Shown one piece after another: positions 24,391-35,955 of a stretch of DNA of 64,000 nt. The stretch is from assembly GCA_033065855.1 (NCBI GenBank), contig JAVXUO010000209.1, forward strand, positions 248,001 through 312,000, read 5' to 3'. Position numbers and translations under genes: made by a program. Source of the stretch: Escallonia rubra. Lineage: Eukaryota > Streptophyta > Magnoliopsida > Escalloniales > Escalloniaceae. The number at the start of each line of letters is the position of its first letter. Within the stretch, counting starts at the first letter, position 1. The notes beneath the pieces were generated by a model. It was not told the DNA's origin, did no database searches, and saw only the letters and a list, made by a program, of their open reading frames with translations.

Positions 24391-27300
24391 AGTTGGCTAA
24401 GTTTGATATGAAGAAAAGGAAGGTCAAGACAGAAATATGACCATGATGATTGTGACTAATCCAGTCTTCATCAAGCTTACATGCAGGAAATGAGATTCCA
24501 TTCTTCACTAGAATGGTATCAAGCTTAAAGATTATGAACCATGCAAAAACAATGTCTGCCTTTAAGCCTTTAAACTTCCAAAGTATTAGATAGGTGATTC
24601 CATTTCTAAGCATATGATTCTAGATTTTGATTCCAACTAAAGTTAATGGTAAATGAAAATGGATAAAGCATAATACAGGACAAGAATATCCCTGTTTAAT
24701 TGTTTAAAATCCCATGCTTGTTCCTTCAAAATGGATTAGGAACCCATCCTTTCACCGTTCTTTCTAGAAATGATGATTCAGTCAGGCATATACCTCAATT
24801 AGTACCTCTGAAAGTTCTTATACTCGTGCTCCTCTTTCTGGGGTTCAAATTAGTACTACCTTAGACAAGCCCGCCATGGATTTTACCAAGTATATGCCTC
24901 TCTTTGCATCTTACTATTGAGTGACAGTTCAAAATTTTTGGACTTTGGGTGATAAGGATATGATTCTTGAAGATGTGATCAGAACCACAATCTTGCTATA
25001 AGCTCCGTTGGGTTAGTGTGATCTGTGGTTGAACGAATTAATGCGCTATGTCGCGTGACTTGTTCTTGTATCATTGGAGTGTTTGGATAATTTTCGCAGC
25101 AGATACTTTCTGTTCAAAATGCTCATGAGTAGGCAGCAGTACGAGTATTCCTTAGGAGCAATTATCAGAATCTTGCAACATGTTTATGTCACAGTCATCT
25201 GCAGAGTTGGAAAGAAACCAAGGAAACAATATGTTCTGGTTTGTTTGTTTAAAAGAGACTTGACTAATGTCGTGGCACGTCCCTGAAAAAGAGACCACTT
25301 TCTAATAAATGGATCTAAAGACACTCTTTTATCACTCTATTGATATAGGAAAGGGTATTGAAAAAAGAGAGCTTGGTTTGAAAGATTACATGAAGAACTT
25401 ACGTTTGGATAGTGTTATGAACGTTTCTATTTTGGTAATTATGAACGGGAAAGTTTATGTTAACACCTCAAATGCTTGTCCACTCTATGATCATTTATTG
25501 CTAAGAGTATATGTTTTTGTCAGTAGAGTACTTTGTAGCAACAAACTGATGAATGAACAAGTATTTGAAGGCTTACAAAGATGAAAAAGATGTTGTTTTC
25601 ATAACAAAATTGAAACATGTAGTTGCCGTTTTCAGAATTAAGGAACAACAAAATTCAAGGGTAACACCCGTGCATACAGGTTTAGAGTATGCTTGGTGTT
25701 GTATCCAATGGTCTACACGTACTGGGAGCGTCTTGTGACTATAATTAGGAACCAACTAAATGTTTTCTTAGGAAGAAACGTGTTAAATTAGAAGATAGTT
25801 TCGGATCCCTCTCCTTTCGAGTTCCACCATTTGATCTTGTTTCGAACCTTATGGATGGAAACAGCACGAAAGGACGAGGAAATCAAGACACTAATCATCA
25901 TGTCGATACAAAAGCATTGAAAAACCATCTCGACCAATTCACAAGTTCTCTGCTCCACAGCAGATGAAGTTTCACATTTCTGAATGACATAAAATTCTGT
26001 AATCACCTAAATTTTACTGTCATTTTTTTCATCCGTACGGTTCGAATGTCAATACATTGTTTTGCATGGTTGTATTAGTACATGGAACGTCCGTAAAATA
26101 CCCTCCTAAACCTCCTTTATTAGGAAAGTAACCTTACATAAAGTCGCTAAATATTATATGCCCAACCATGCATCTATATTCCCACATCAATATACTAGCC
26201 CATACTGGTTAAAGTCCTTTTTGAATGGCAATCTTTCGTTCCTGAATTGCCATTTAGGTCAGTAGAGTTTGTGGGCAGAGTGTACTTGTGGGTGAAAAAC
26301 GCATCTTAAATCCAGTTTGCCTTGGACATAGTATTGCGGTTCTTAGGCAAAGGAATTCCACGTTTCTCGAGTTTGGTTTTTACCAACATTATATATTACT
26401 GTTTAGCATCGTTATCTCTTAACTAGCCCAGTAACCCGAGCCGGGTTAGTTCATGATATGATTGTAAAAGATTAAGTTCGATTTTGTTTAGACACCCTTT
26501 GTTGCGTAAAAGGTCCTTGTCACATCTACGTTTGCAATGCAAAGAATATGATTGTCACATCTACGTTTGTAATGCAAAGAATAGGATGCTTGTTTGAAGC
26601 TTGAAGTTCCAAGTATCACCTTTCAACTAATTTAAATAACTAAGGAACACTCAAGAAACTTATTTCCAACAGAGTTAGGAAAATATAAGAATAAGATTTT
26701 AGTTTGAGATCGAATTGAAGTAAATAAGAAACTTAGTACTAAGAATCTTATTTCCATTAGAGTTGTGACAAATAACAATAAGATAAAAGAATTATGGAGA
26801 TATCTCGTTAGTTGTATACCAAAGGATAAATGTACATTTATTCTCTAAGAATCTGTCCATTATAAGATCAATCTTACACATCAGGCAATTGATTGATCTA
26901 TCCTCTTCAAGAGTTAACATCTATGCCTGCAAAATCTTCTCCCAGTGCATTTCGTGTAAAAGTCCAAATATCATTGCAACACACGTCTTGTCCAGTTGGG
27001 CACCAATTGTCGCAATTTAAACATATTATGCCATCGAGTACGAATTGTGATTTAAGGAGTGAGGCACTATCATATCCCATATTAAAGTACTGAATAAAGG
27101 TAAAATCCCCTCTTTGTTGGTATTTGTTCCATTCAAAAAGAGATTACTTCTATTAAGTATCAGCAATAGTTGTAGTTTTCTAATGCTAATTGTAAATGTC
27201 TCTAGTGTTGGTGCTTCGAAATAAGTTTGTATTGTATTCTTGTGCCTAAATCTCTGTCCTATTTCTTCTAACCGTGAAAGTATTTGCCAAGATATTAGTC

Positions 27301-28247
27301 TTTTATCATTATTGGGCCATTTTGAATTTCCAATGTTAACATCACATATAATTCCGTAGTCATTGCTCAAACGTCTAGAAGCTGTTGCAGGTCCAACGTA
27401 TGCTAAAAAGGTTTAGACACGATACTTTTGAAATCCTGACCATAATATCCTTGATTAACTCTGTTGGCAAATAAGTGAGTAGACGTAGCTGATTGATCTT
27501 GATGTCGCTGTCAACCCACATGAAACACGTAATTTTGGATTAGTTTTAGGTGCATTAGTTTGTACTATCATGATGTTAGGTATAGCGACGTTGAAGTTCA
27601 GGCTCAATACAATTCTTGCCAAAATTTTATAATGTTTGTTATAGTCAATTAATGGCAAATATAAAATCCTTGCCAATGGAAGGTAATCTTGCATATGTAA
27701 TGATTTTAAGTTCACTGAAGGTGACGAATGCTTCGAGTTGCAATTGTTGCAACAATACATCATTAAATCCTAATCCTAAAATGTAATGCAAGGCCCAGTG
27801 TCTCCTTTTCCTTTAAAAGTATTATGTCTCTCTAACTATGCCTCGATAGATATCGGATTGATCGGGTCTCTTTTTTAGATATTTAAAATACCAACTCCTC
27901 TTTCAGAATATTGAGCCTAAAATTGTGTAATGTGCGAGTTACCTCTTCTTTACACAAAAAGGAAAAGTGAATAATTGAGTTGAAACTTAAAAAGGCCTGA
28001 AAATAGCCAACCAAATCACTCTGTCTAGCTGCTGAAATGATTTTACGGCAACATACGCGAATAATTTCCTTATTCCTTCTGGACAGAAAGTGAGTCCTTG
28101 GCGGGAAAAGGCGGTACTCTCATTTTTTTAAGATATTGATGTCACTTTTTCTTGACTTAGCATACCAATTTGATGATACGGCAGTGATTAAATCACCACA
28201 AGACAGTATTGGACTATAAATTTAGAACAACTTTGGCTCTCACTCGA
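24391..28247. other. Intergenic DNA without recognisable genes
   Basis: AT-rich sequence with only short ORFs. Two minus-strand ORFs near 27026-27370 and 27455-27763 show no family features I recognise. A 34-bp duplication is listed at 26518-26585. Confidence 0.5.
26518..26585. repeat. 34-bp tandem duplication
   Basis: Two copies of ttgtcacatctacgtttg(c/t)aatgcaaagaata. Confidence 0.8.
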
Positions 28248-28444
28248 GTTGTAGGAATCTTCCTCCAACCCCGTATATAGTGACAATTAATAGTCGCTAA
28301 ATATTTCTAGTGGCTTTTCTTCTAACACTTTCAGTGATAATTATTAGCAGCACTTTTTTAGCGTCACTAAATAAAAGCTACTAGAAATATTCAGAGACAA
28401 TTGATTGTCGCTATATAAGGGGTAGGAGGAAGATTCCTCCAACC
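28248..28444. mobile_element. Palindromic MITE
   Basis: About 197 bp whose two halves are inverted copies of each other. The left arm starts gttgtaggaatcttcctcc; the reverse complement of the right end starts gttggaggaatcttcctcc. The pairing continues through tatatag(t/c)gacaat and aatatttctagt(g/a)gctttt to a short central loop. The transcript would fold into a long imperfect hairpin. No certain target duplication was found, so the superfamily is open. Confidence 0.8.
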
Positions 28445-28864
28445 AAGATAGCAGCCAAATTTTTCCATAAAATTAATGCAAGTAAAGTAAAAGGACTAAG
28501 CAAATCTCTTTAGCAAAGTTCCACTTCTTTTTGGCATAAGGTAGGAGTTTAAGAAAATTGCAGAGATCTAATCACCAAAGGGAAAAAGTATATAAAGTAT
28601 CTCCTTAACGGTCTATGTAATTGCTGCTTAAATTTCATGTAAAAGAAAAGTGAAAGTTCCTTCATTGCGTATGTCTAGTCGTTCATAATTACCTTCTTTT
28701 TCGTTGGCCTTCTTGATTCTCTTCTTTCTGGAACTTTAGCTTGTTGTTTCACTATTGGAACATGCTCGCGTTCTTCATCCTCAGTCTTCTAAATGTGATG
28801 CATTGTCATTAGGTTCCATTGCACTTTGCCCAGCTTGATTGTTATTTTTAGGCGCTTTCTTTTG

Positions 28865-31054
28865 GTAGTTGTATCAAATTTTGAACCTTTTGGGAGTCAT
28901 CTTTTGCATCACAATTTTTAGACACCTGCATATGTTAAATGCACGATTTCAATGCTATGTATTAGGAAAATATTGTGGGATTCTATGTGACAAAGTTTGT
29001 TGAGCTAACTGGGGATGTTTAGTACTTGCATAGCTGTAACCAAATTGGCACTTTCTTCCGCAATATCTGTATCCTCGAAGACTTGGTTTAGAGTGTAGTC
29101 TTCATAACCCTTATCAATGTTGAATTGCGTTATCTTGACTTGGAAGATGAAGGTCCTACCAACAATGTTCTTCACAACTTTTGGAATTTCTTGCAGATTT
29201 TGTTCCTGAAATAGCATATGTAGTTTTAGGTTCTCGTAAATCTCATAGTAGAGGGGTGGCTTATTTTGCTGATGTCATAGAGATATGTCATAATAACTAT
29301 GAATGCATTGTGATAAGAATTTACCTCTTTTTGTTCATCAATGAGTTACTGTGCTGGCCATACTTTCTGCTTCTCAGTTGAAAATGACGAATGTTGTAGT
29401 CCCCGTAACATGCTTTACTTGCACCTGTGGTCTATACCTGTGCATAATTGTATTGCAACATTAATAGCTTGCCTTGATTGAATGTAAAAGAATTTCTGAA
29501 AGTTGTCCATTTTTTCCCTCGAGTGCCGAGGGCAAAATATGTTAGAGCCCGATAGATCTCGTACCTGACCTGCTTGCCTTTAAACTGGTATCTTGGCTAA
29601 TTTTTTGCATTTTTCACGGTACAATGTATCTTGAAAAGGCTTTAGTTTTTTACTGTATTGGCATACTGAGTAATACCAGCTGTTTACATCTTAGAATTGT
29701 GGCATTACAGGTACAAATCATTTCCTATACAAATGCAGCAAAGCATAAACATAATAATGTATAGAGTACTTCAAACGTAAGGTGTGCAAAGGAGTTTTAG
29801 GAGTCATGCGAGATTGAAGTACCTTTCGTCCATCTTCAAACTTCTTATTGAGGATTTGGTCGATAGTCAATCTGTTGGTGAGCTTTATTTATTCTATGGT
29901 TGCCTGGTTGTTGTTTTTTTGGGATTGGTACCATTTCAATCTCAAAGTTCTGGTCTATTGCATTGTGCATCCTTTCTCTGAGGTCGTTGGCCTCCTTTAT
30001 GTTGAAATTGGCTTAAATCTTCGTTCCACTTGTGGAGCTTAGGTGCATGTTTCCTTCTTTTTTTCCCCCCGACATGACCATAAGATCAAGTATGGGTGGA
30101 AATTAGAATAAGGGAACAAAAGAACTGTTACATGTAAAGCAAGAAAGAAGAGTGAAAGACGCCTAACCACAGACAGTAGGTACTATTTCAGTGGTTGTTT
30201 GCTTCTTTAGAATATTTTCAAATTCCAAATCTTGGCCCTATCATGCCACTCACAAATAATACATTTGTATATAGTTGTGGAGAATGTTCTAATGTACATA
30301 TCCTGTCTTAGAGAGATTTCATTACCTTTTGTTTGTCAAGATGATATCCTTCTTGAAAACCGGTTTGGTCCTCCCAGACTTGATACCAAAGTCTTCAATG
30401 TCAAAGACATTTGATAGAATGCCAATGACATCTAGATAGAATGCAGGAAAAATGAATTATATGCAACTATTCTAAATACAATTTAATATGGGAAAGAAGT
30501 CTAATTGAGTCCTTTAAGTTTTTTACCTATAACTCTGTAAGGTATGTGATATCATTCGCTCGTTTGTGTAGGCCATCATAGTTTATAAGTCTAAAGTTAT
30601 ACTGAGGCATTGATTTGACATCTTGCCTGAGGTGTTATATTTTAGTTGCATGGAACAAAGTGATCATTGTATCCTGCTTTGGTAATGGCCTGTACGTTCC
30701 TTTTGCCTCTGTGATCTTGAAGTTGAAAATCATGTAGACATTTCCTTCTTCGAATTGTGATGAGAATGTGCGCCTCTGGTTGTTCCGCAATAATACATGT
30801 TGTAGATTTCCCTGGAATCATATAATTATAGTCACTACTATTTCGTTAGGAATTGTATCTATATTAGTTTTTATATTTCATGACCGAATACGACATGTCA
30901 TACTTATCTCCTCGTCAAGCCATATCATGTTAGAGTTGTGAATCTCTTTTGTGCTTGGGTTAACTCCATCCCAAATCTGCGTCACCCTAACTTTGATGGT
31001 CCAGTCATCTCTGTCAGCTTTTACCTCAGAGAGTTTGGTGCATTATGCCGCCAT
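28865..31054 (-). pseudogene. RPA70-like (replication protein A large subunit) pseudogene
   Basis: Exons of an RPA1-like single-strand DNA-binding protein lie in order on the minus strand. At 31054-30907: MAA*CTKLSEVKADRDDWTIKVRV. At 30811-30535: an OB-fold piece (FEEGNVYMIFNFKITEAKGT, MPQYNFRL). At 30431-30326: DVIGILSNVFDIEDFGIKSG, ending in KKDIILTNKR. Near 30000: NFNIKEANDLRERM. Near 29380-29400: TTFVIFN*EAE. At 29205-29026: the C-terminal domain (IVGRTFIFQVKITQFNIDKG). Damage includes a TAA at codon 4, a donor reading GAG|ATAAGT where GTAAGT is expected, stops after HATKI and after TTFVIFN, and a frameshift in the basic tail. RPA70-like genes of this type are often carried by plant Helitrons, but I found no Rep/helicase and no Helitron ends. 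Confidence 0.82.
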
Positions 31055-31338
31055 TTGCTCTCCTTCGATTGAACAACTTAGCGTTATCCATAACGAACAA
31101 ATTGAGGAAGAATGTAAAGAATAACAATAATGCATATTACTTGTTGAAATTGAATAGAACAAAAGGTAAAGACATAATAATGATTTATGGCTGCAATGTA
31201 TCCTTTGTCTTAGCTAACCCCATGATTTAATTAGCACTTATAGTAAAAACAGCTTAGTAAATTTCCAGATTGTAAACAGAGTACTAACACTGAGAAAGAG
31301 AGATCCATAAGTACTTAAGCTTTCTTATGAGATTGTGA

Positions 31339-31365
31339 GCGCGCGCGTGTGTGAGAGAGAGAGAG
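31339..31365. repeat. (GC)(GT)(GA) microsatellite
   Basis: gcgcgcgcgtgtgtgagagagagagag within AT-rich DNA upstream of the RPA-like pseudogene. Confidence 0.85.
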
Positions 31366-32540
31366 ATTATACGTATTACGATTATGTTTCTCTTTAGGTA
31401 GTAGTGTATCTTTGCCTTCATGTAATTCTGAAAGATAAATAGAGGATCAGAGTAAATAGAGACAACACTTGAGAGCTACTGCGATGATTGAAAAGATTTT
31501 GATGTGAGTATTTTTGGGACATATGTCATTCTTTTATAGTTTCTCTCAAACTACTCCGCATTCTGCAATTGTCTTGTAAAAAGGTAATCTATTAAGTTCT
31601 ATTAGTCATACACAAGCATATTAAAACCTTATATTTTTTTTAATGAGATCTTTATAAGTGTATTTGATTAATTTCGCATGCTTTAATCAAGTATAAATTA
31701 CTTAGCGTTATGTATTACTATAAACTAATTCTAGACACTCTAAAAATCCACTAACTAATATACTAACCTATTAGAACTTAACTTTTGAGGTTAGTTCAAG
31801 TTTACATATTATTCTGGTCTGTCTTTTGTCATATTTTTTTAGTAATCCTCATGTATACTAAAAATTGATTCTAAGCAGTTCCTTATTCAACATAAGAATT
31901 TTCTTATAAAAACGTAATCTATCTTAGTATGAGATTAGAATTCTATGAGGAACATGTAAGTTCTATAAGTCATATGGCAAGCATATTTAAAAACCTGGTA
32001 TTTCTTTACTGAGATCTTTATATATATGTATGATTAATTTTGCCTAAATTAATATGAATATTCTGGCGTTACTATTATCATATTTGTTTAGTAAGCCTAA
32101 TCTAACTTAAAAATTAATTCTAAGGTATCTAAAAGTGTACTAACTTCTGATTTATTAGTACTCAACTTTGCTATTGTGTGCCTAAAATCCCTGCTATTAG
32201 GAAAACCAAAACTCATGAAATTAAAGAAAATGAAAATCACATAGGGAATATAAATTAAAAACATGTGGGTACTAATTTAAATTAATTCTATGTCTTGATC
32301 GGAGATTTGTTGTACTTATAATCAATAAATTCACAAGAATAAAAAGAACTGAACTGTATGGTTAAAAAACTTTACAGTAACTTGATTCCAAATCTGTTGT
32401 ACTTATAATCAATAAATTCACAAGAATAAAAATGACTGCCTATGTTAGATACAAAAATCCTTGGCCATTTTATACTTGTGACTCAATGTTGCAAAAAGCA
32501 CATGAACACTACTCCTAATCAAGAAACACTACTCCTAATC

Positions 32541-33280
32541 AAGAAGGAAAAGTAGACGTTATTTAGAACTTAGCAATTTAGAACCAATAATTGCTAGCTC
32601 GAGCAAAGTTAATTATTCTTTGATTGTTGACATGAGAAGGTTTGCTTACGGAACATGCGTTCCTCTAGCTAACTGTCGAACATCCTTTACATGCAGCCTT
32701 TTTCGGTGGTTGTTAGTAGGACTAACTATAAGCTCTAATCTCCTCTTTTCATTCTGCCGAACACACGTATTATTTTATTTTTTTCATTCTGCTCAATGAA
32801 TTGCATATCTTACCATCATCCAAAGCTTTTTCCAGCTTGAACCAGGCTTTGACATGAATTACAAATTCCTGCAATAACTGTTAAAAGGTAATAATACCTT
32901 TCCGCAAATTGCGCCTAAGAATATAAATCCTATGAGCACGAGCTTCCCTATATTGTTCTCTAGCACCCAATACAGTAGGCATTGAGTTCAAAGCTGGCTG
33001 ATGTTGTTGCATTATCAGCCATAAACAGTTCATAAAATTCGACGACTCCTACTCAAGAAGAAAAAGTAGACGTTATTTATAACTTGGTGATATAGAACCA
33101 ATAATTGCTACCTTGAGCAACGTCTACTAATCTTTGATCATTGACACAAGAACGTTCGCTTGCAAGAAAAGGCGCTGCTCGAGCTAACCGGCGAACATCT
33201 GTTACGTGTAGCCTCTTTGGGTGGTCGTTAGCAGGACTTACTATAGGCTCTAATCCCCTCTTTTCATTCTGCTGAACACA
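32541..33280. repeat. Direct repeat pair of about 227 bp
   Basis: Copy 1 (32541-32768) and copy 2 (33055-33280) share aagtagacgttattta, tagaaccaataattgcta and ctcttttcattctgc, with clear divergence in between. The spacer between them is about 286 bp. In the same stretch, gttgtacttataatcaataa recurs about 86 bp apart near 32311 and 32397, and ctactcctaatcaagaa recurs 20 bp apart near 32510-32545. The wider 31055-33790 interval holds no supported gene and looks like locally duplicated, AT-rich DNA. Confidence 0.75.
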
Positions 33281-33784
33281 CCTCTCTTTTGCTGAATTTC
33301 CAACTTTTTCTTTAACAAACTTTGGTTCTTCTCTTCCCCTCTTTTGAGCAGTCTAAAATCCACAAATATCCATCTCTTTTTCTGCAGTAATATCTAATCC
33401 AAAGAAAGCAACTTCAATTCTATCCCACACTTGTGTAATTATAATACAATCTTAACTTTCATATCAAACTCATCACAAGATGGTTATAAACAATGACAAC
33501 CAAGTATAAAACATAAGGAGAAAAGGTAGATCTAACGACACCATTAGTGCGAGCAGTTGAATTGCATGTCTACTCATCAAAAAGAAAGAAGAAGTCAAGA
33601 AGTATTGACTACTTAAAATTTAAACAACCATTAACTCTATAAATCTTAGCTTGAACGGGGTTTAGTTCAAAGATCAAGCTGGTTCAATTTTGCAAGCATC
33701 TTTATTACAAACTGACACCGTCAACGTTAAATACCAAAATCCATGAATGGAAATCAACCAACTCAACAAGCTACAGAGCACAGC

Positions 33785-34847
33785 CTTAGGGAAAAAAAAA
33801 CAATTCAGGAAGATTGATTCAAACCAAAAGCAATATGGTATAGATTGCTTTGAGCAATCCATTCAATAAAACAATTTATTCATGGATTCACTTCCAATTC
33901 CTTGTACAAACCATAACATCAATTCATGCATGCACTTGTATTTTTTGCTTAAAGGAGATGGTTACCTGATATAGAAACAGCAAAGGTGCTGTAGGGGAAG
34001 AGAAGATTGATGGATTGAAGGAGCCTTCTAAGTTGAATAGTATCTAGGCAGCTCAACACACTGATGAGTCTTGTTTTTGTGGGTTTGATAGAGTGGTGTT
34101 GTTTGCTAAATTTGCACTCAATCACTCCTTACACCAAGCTGTTTCCTCCATAATAATGCTAGAGATGGTGGAAACAATTGGTCAGTGTATTCTCTATCAC
34201 CAGTGCAATAATTCCGGTGTCTTTTTTTTGTATATTCTGTATTAAGAGAATGAGCACAATCAATTCATGGTAGTATTGGTCTAAAGCAATGATTAGGTAC
34301 TCTCCCTAGCTCCAGTCAATATGCAACGTAAGTACCACAGGCCATGATGCTGCTTTCTATTAGCCAAAAAATAGGATGGTGCGGTCTGGGGTTTAACTTT
34401 CTCTAATTGTCAACCCACCCCTTTTCGTCTTATGAACCAATTGCAGAAGCCATGATGTGTGATTGAGTGCCATGACGAAACTTCCTGCGAGTGCATCTAC
34501 CATCTCCCTTTTACCAATTTCAGGTCTTTCACGACCCTTACTGTAGTTAAAGAGGTAAAAGACTATCTACAGACGTAAATTCTGTGAGAATTGTCACCAT
34601 GGGAACATGACTACACCATGTTAAATTTCACAAAAAGCTACCATCAATTTACAAAGCATAGTGTTAGAAAAAATCACAAATTCAGGAAGATTGCTTCAAA
34701 CCAAAAGCAATCTAGTATAGATTGCTTTGCTTTGAACAATCCATTCAATAAGGCAACCTATTCATGCATTCACTTCCAATTATCCGGTACAAACCATAAC
34801 ATCAATTCATGCATGCACTTATATTTTTTGCTTAAAGGAGACGATTA
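33785..34847. repeat. Tandem sister copies of the LTR-element target region
   Basis: A segment at about 33785-34030 recurs at about 34655-34847 and resumes at 40991-41065 after the retrotransposon. Shared text includes attcaggaagatt, aaaccataacatcaattcat and tttttgcttaaaggaga. In the first copy the sequence runs uninterrupted through aaaggagatggttacctg. In the second it is split at gatta by the LTR element. Confidence 0.85.
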
Positions 34848-35955
34848 TGTTGGAGTATTTTAATAAAATAGTTAATAAGAATTATTGTGGGTGTTACCAA
34901 TTATTTATTTCTCACATAAAATGACATTAAGATGAGAAGTAATTAGTCTTTGGACCATTATTATTCTAGCCGTTAGAACATACTTGGCATGGTACCCAAC
35001 GGTTGAGATTTAAATACCAAAGATACTAACCAAGGTTCCAGCCTACACCTGCACTAATTTATAAGGTGCCGTTTCTTTCTTTTTCATTTAAGACATAGCC
35101 TTCCTCCTCCTTGCATATGTATGTCTCTGCTTTGCCCCTCTTTGTTGTTATTCTTTGGTTATTATTTAACCTCAGGCAAGCAGGGACGCAGCCAGTAAGC
35201 TGGCAGTCCTCTTTGCTTTCCATGTCCTCTTCTTGATGCTAGTGATAAAATTACCTTAAGCAATCTACTAGAGCCCAAGATAGCCGTATCTCAAAAATTG
35301 CCGATCATTCTAAACTTGCAGCAGCTGACCACTGCAGCGTTCAAAACTGTGCCTTGAGGTCCTAGAACAAAAACATGGACCTATCTTGCACCTTAAGCTT
35401 GGGAAATTTTTGGGCAATCATTTCCTTCCCAGAAGTGAGCAAGGAGGTGGTAACAAAGCTGTAGCTTACTTTTGTTAGAGGCAAAAGCTCGTCTCGGTTG
35501 ACACTGTCGGTTATGAATATTGAGTTTTCTTTATCTAAGTAATGCATTTTTGGGCAAAGAAGGGTGTTGTGTGGAGCTTCTGCTTCTCTAGTAATGCAAG
35601 CTAAGAGAAGTCACAGCAAAATCGCTGGGCTGTTGTATCCTGGAGGCGGCGTGCTATAACCTATTGCATCGGAACACTCCGTAGGGGCGCGAACCGTCTT
35701 AAAGAGAGCGACCTAGTCCGCGCCTCAACCCAGTGTCAACATAACTTATTTCCAGGTGTTCGAGACAAATTCTTTGAACCCTTAGCGCACTTCATTTGGT
35801 AAGATCAATGTTGTGTTGTTGAAGAGCATTGAGGTAAGTTGTTTTGCATGCTCACAACTAATGGAGGTACGCGCTCGCATATAATTTTTTACATTTCATT
35901 TCTTTTGTAAGATTACTAAAATATTGCAATTGATTGTTAAAAATTGCTTCCAACA
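34848..35955 (+). repeat. Left LTR (1108 bp)
   Basis: Runs from tgttggagtatt to gcttccaaca. By eye it differs from the right LTR at only a few positions: cattt/ccattt near 35085, gtgtc/gtatc near 35732, and gcgctc/gtgctc near 35872. Confidence 0.9.

Noticed and set aside
27026-27763. Two minus-strand ORFs of 114 and 102 codons
   Set aside because: No recognisable motif; the CNNC-like start of one is not enough to call a zinc finger gene.
26500-34600. A complete Helitron around the RPA-like pseudogene
   Set aside because: No Rep/helicase motifs and no convincing 5' TC or 3' CTRR-hairpin ends were seen; kept only as a hypothesis.
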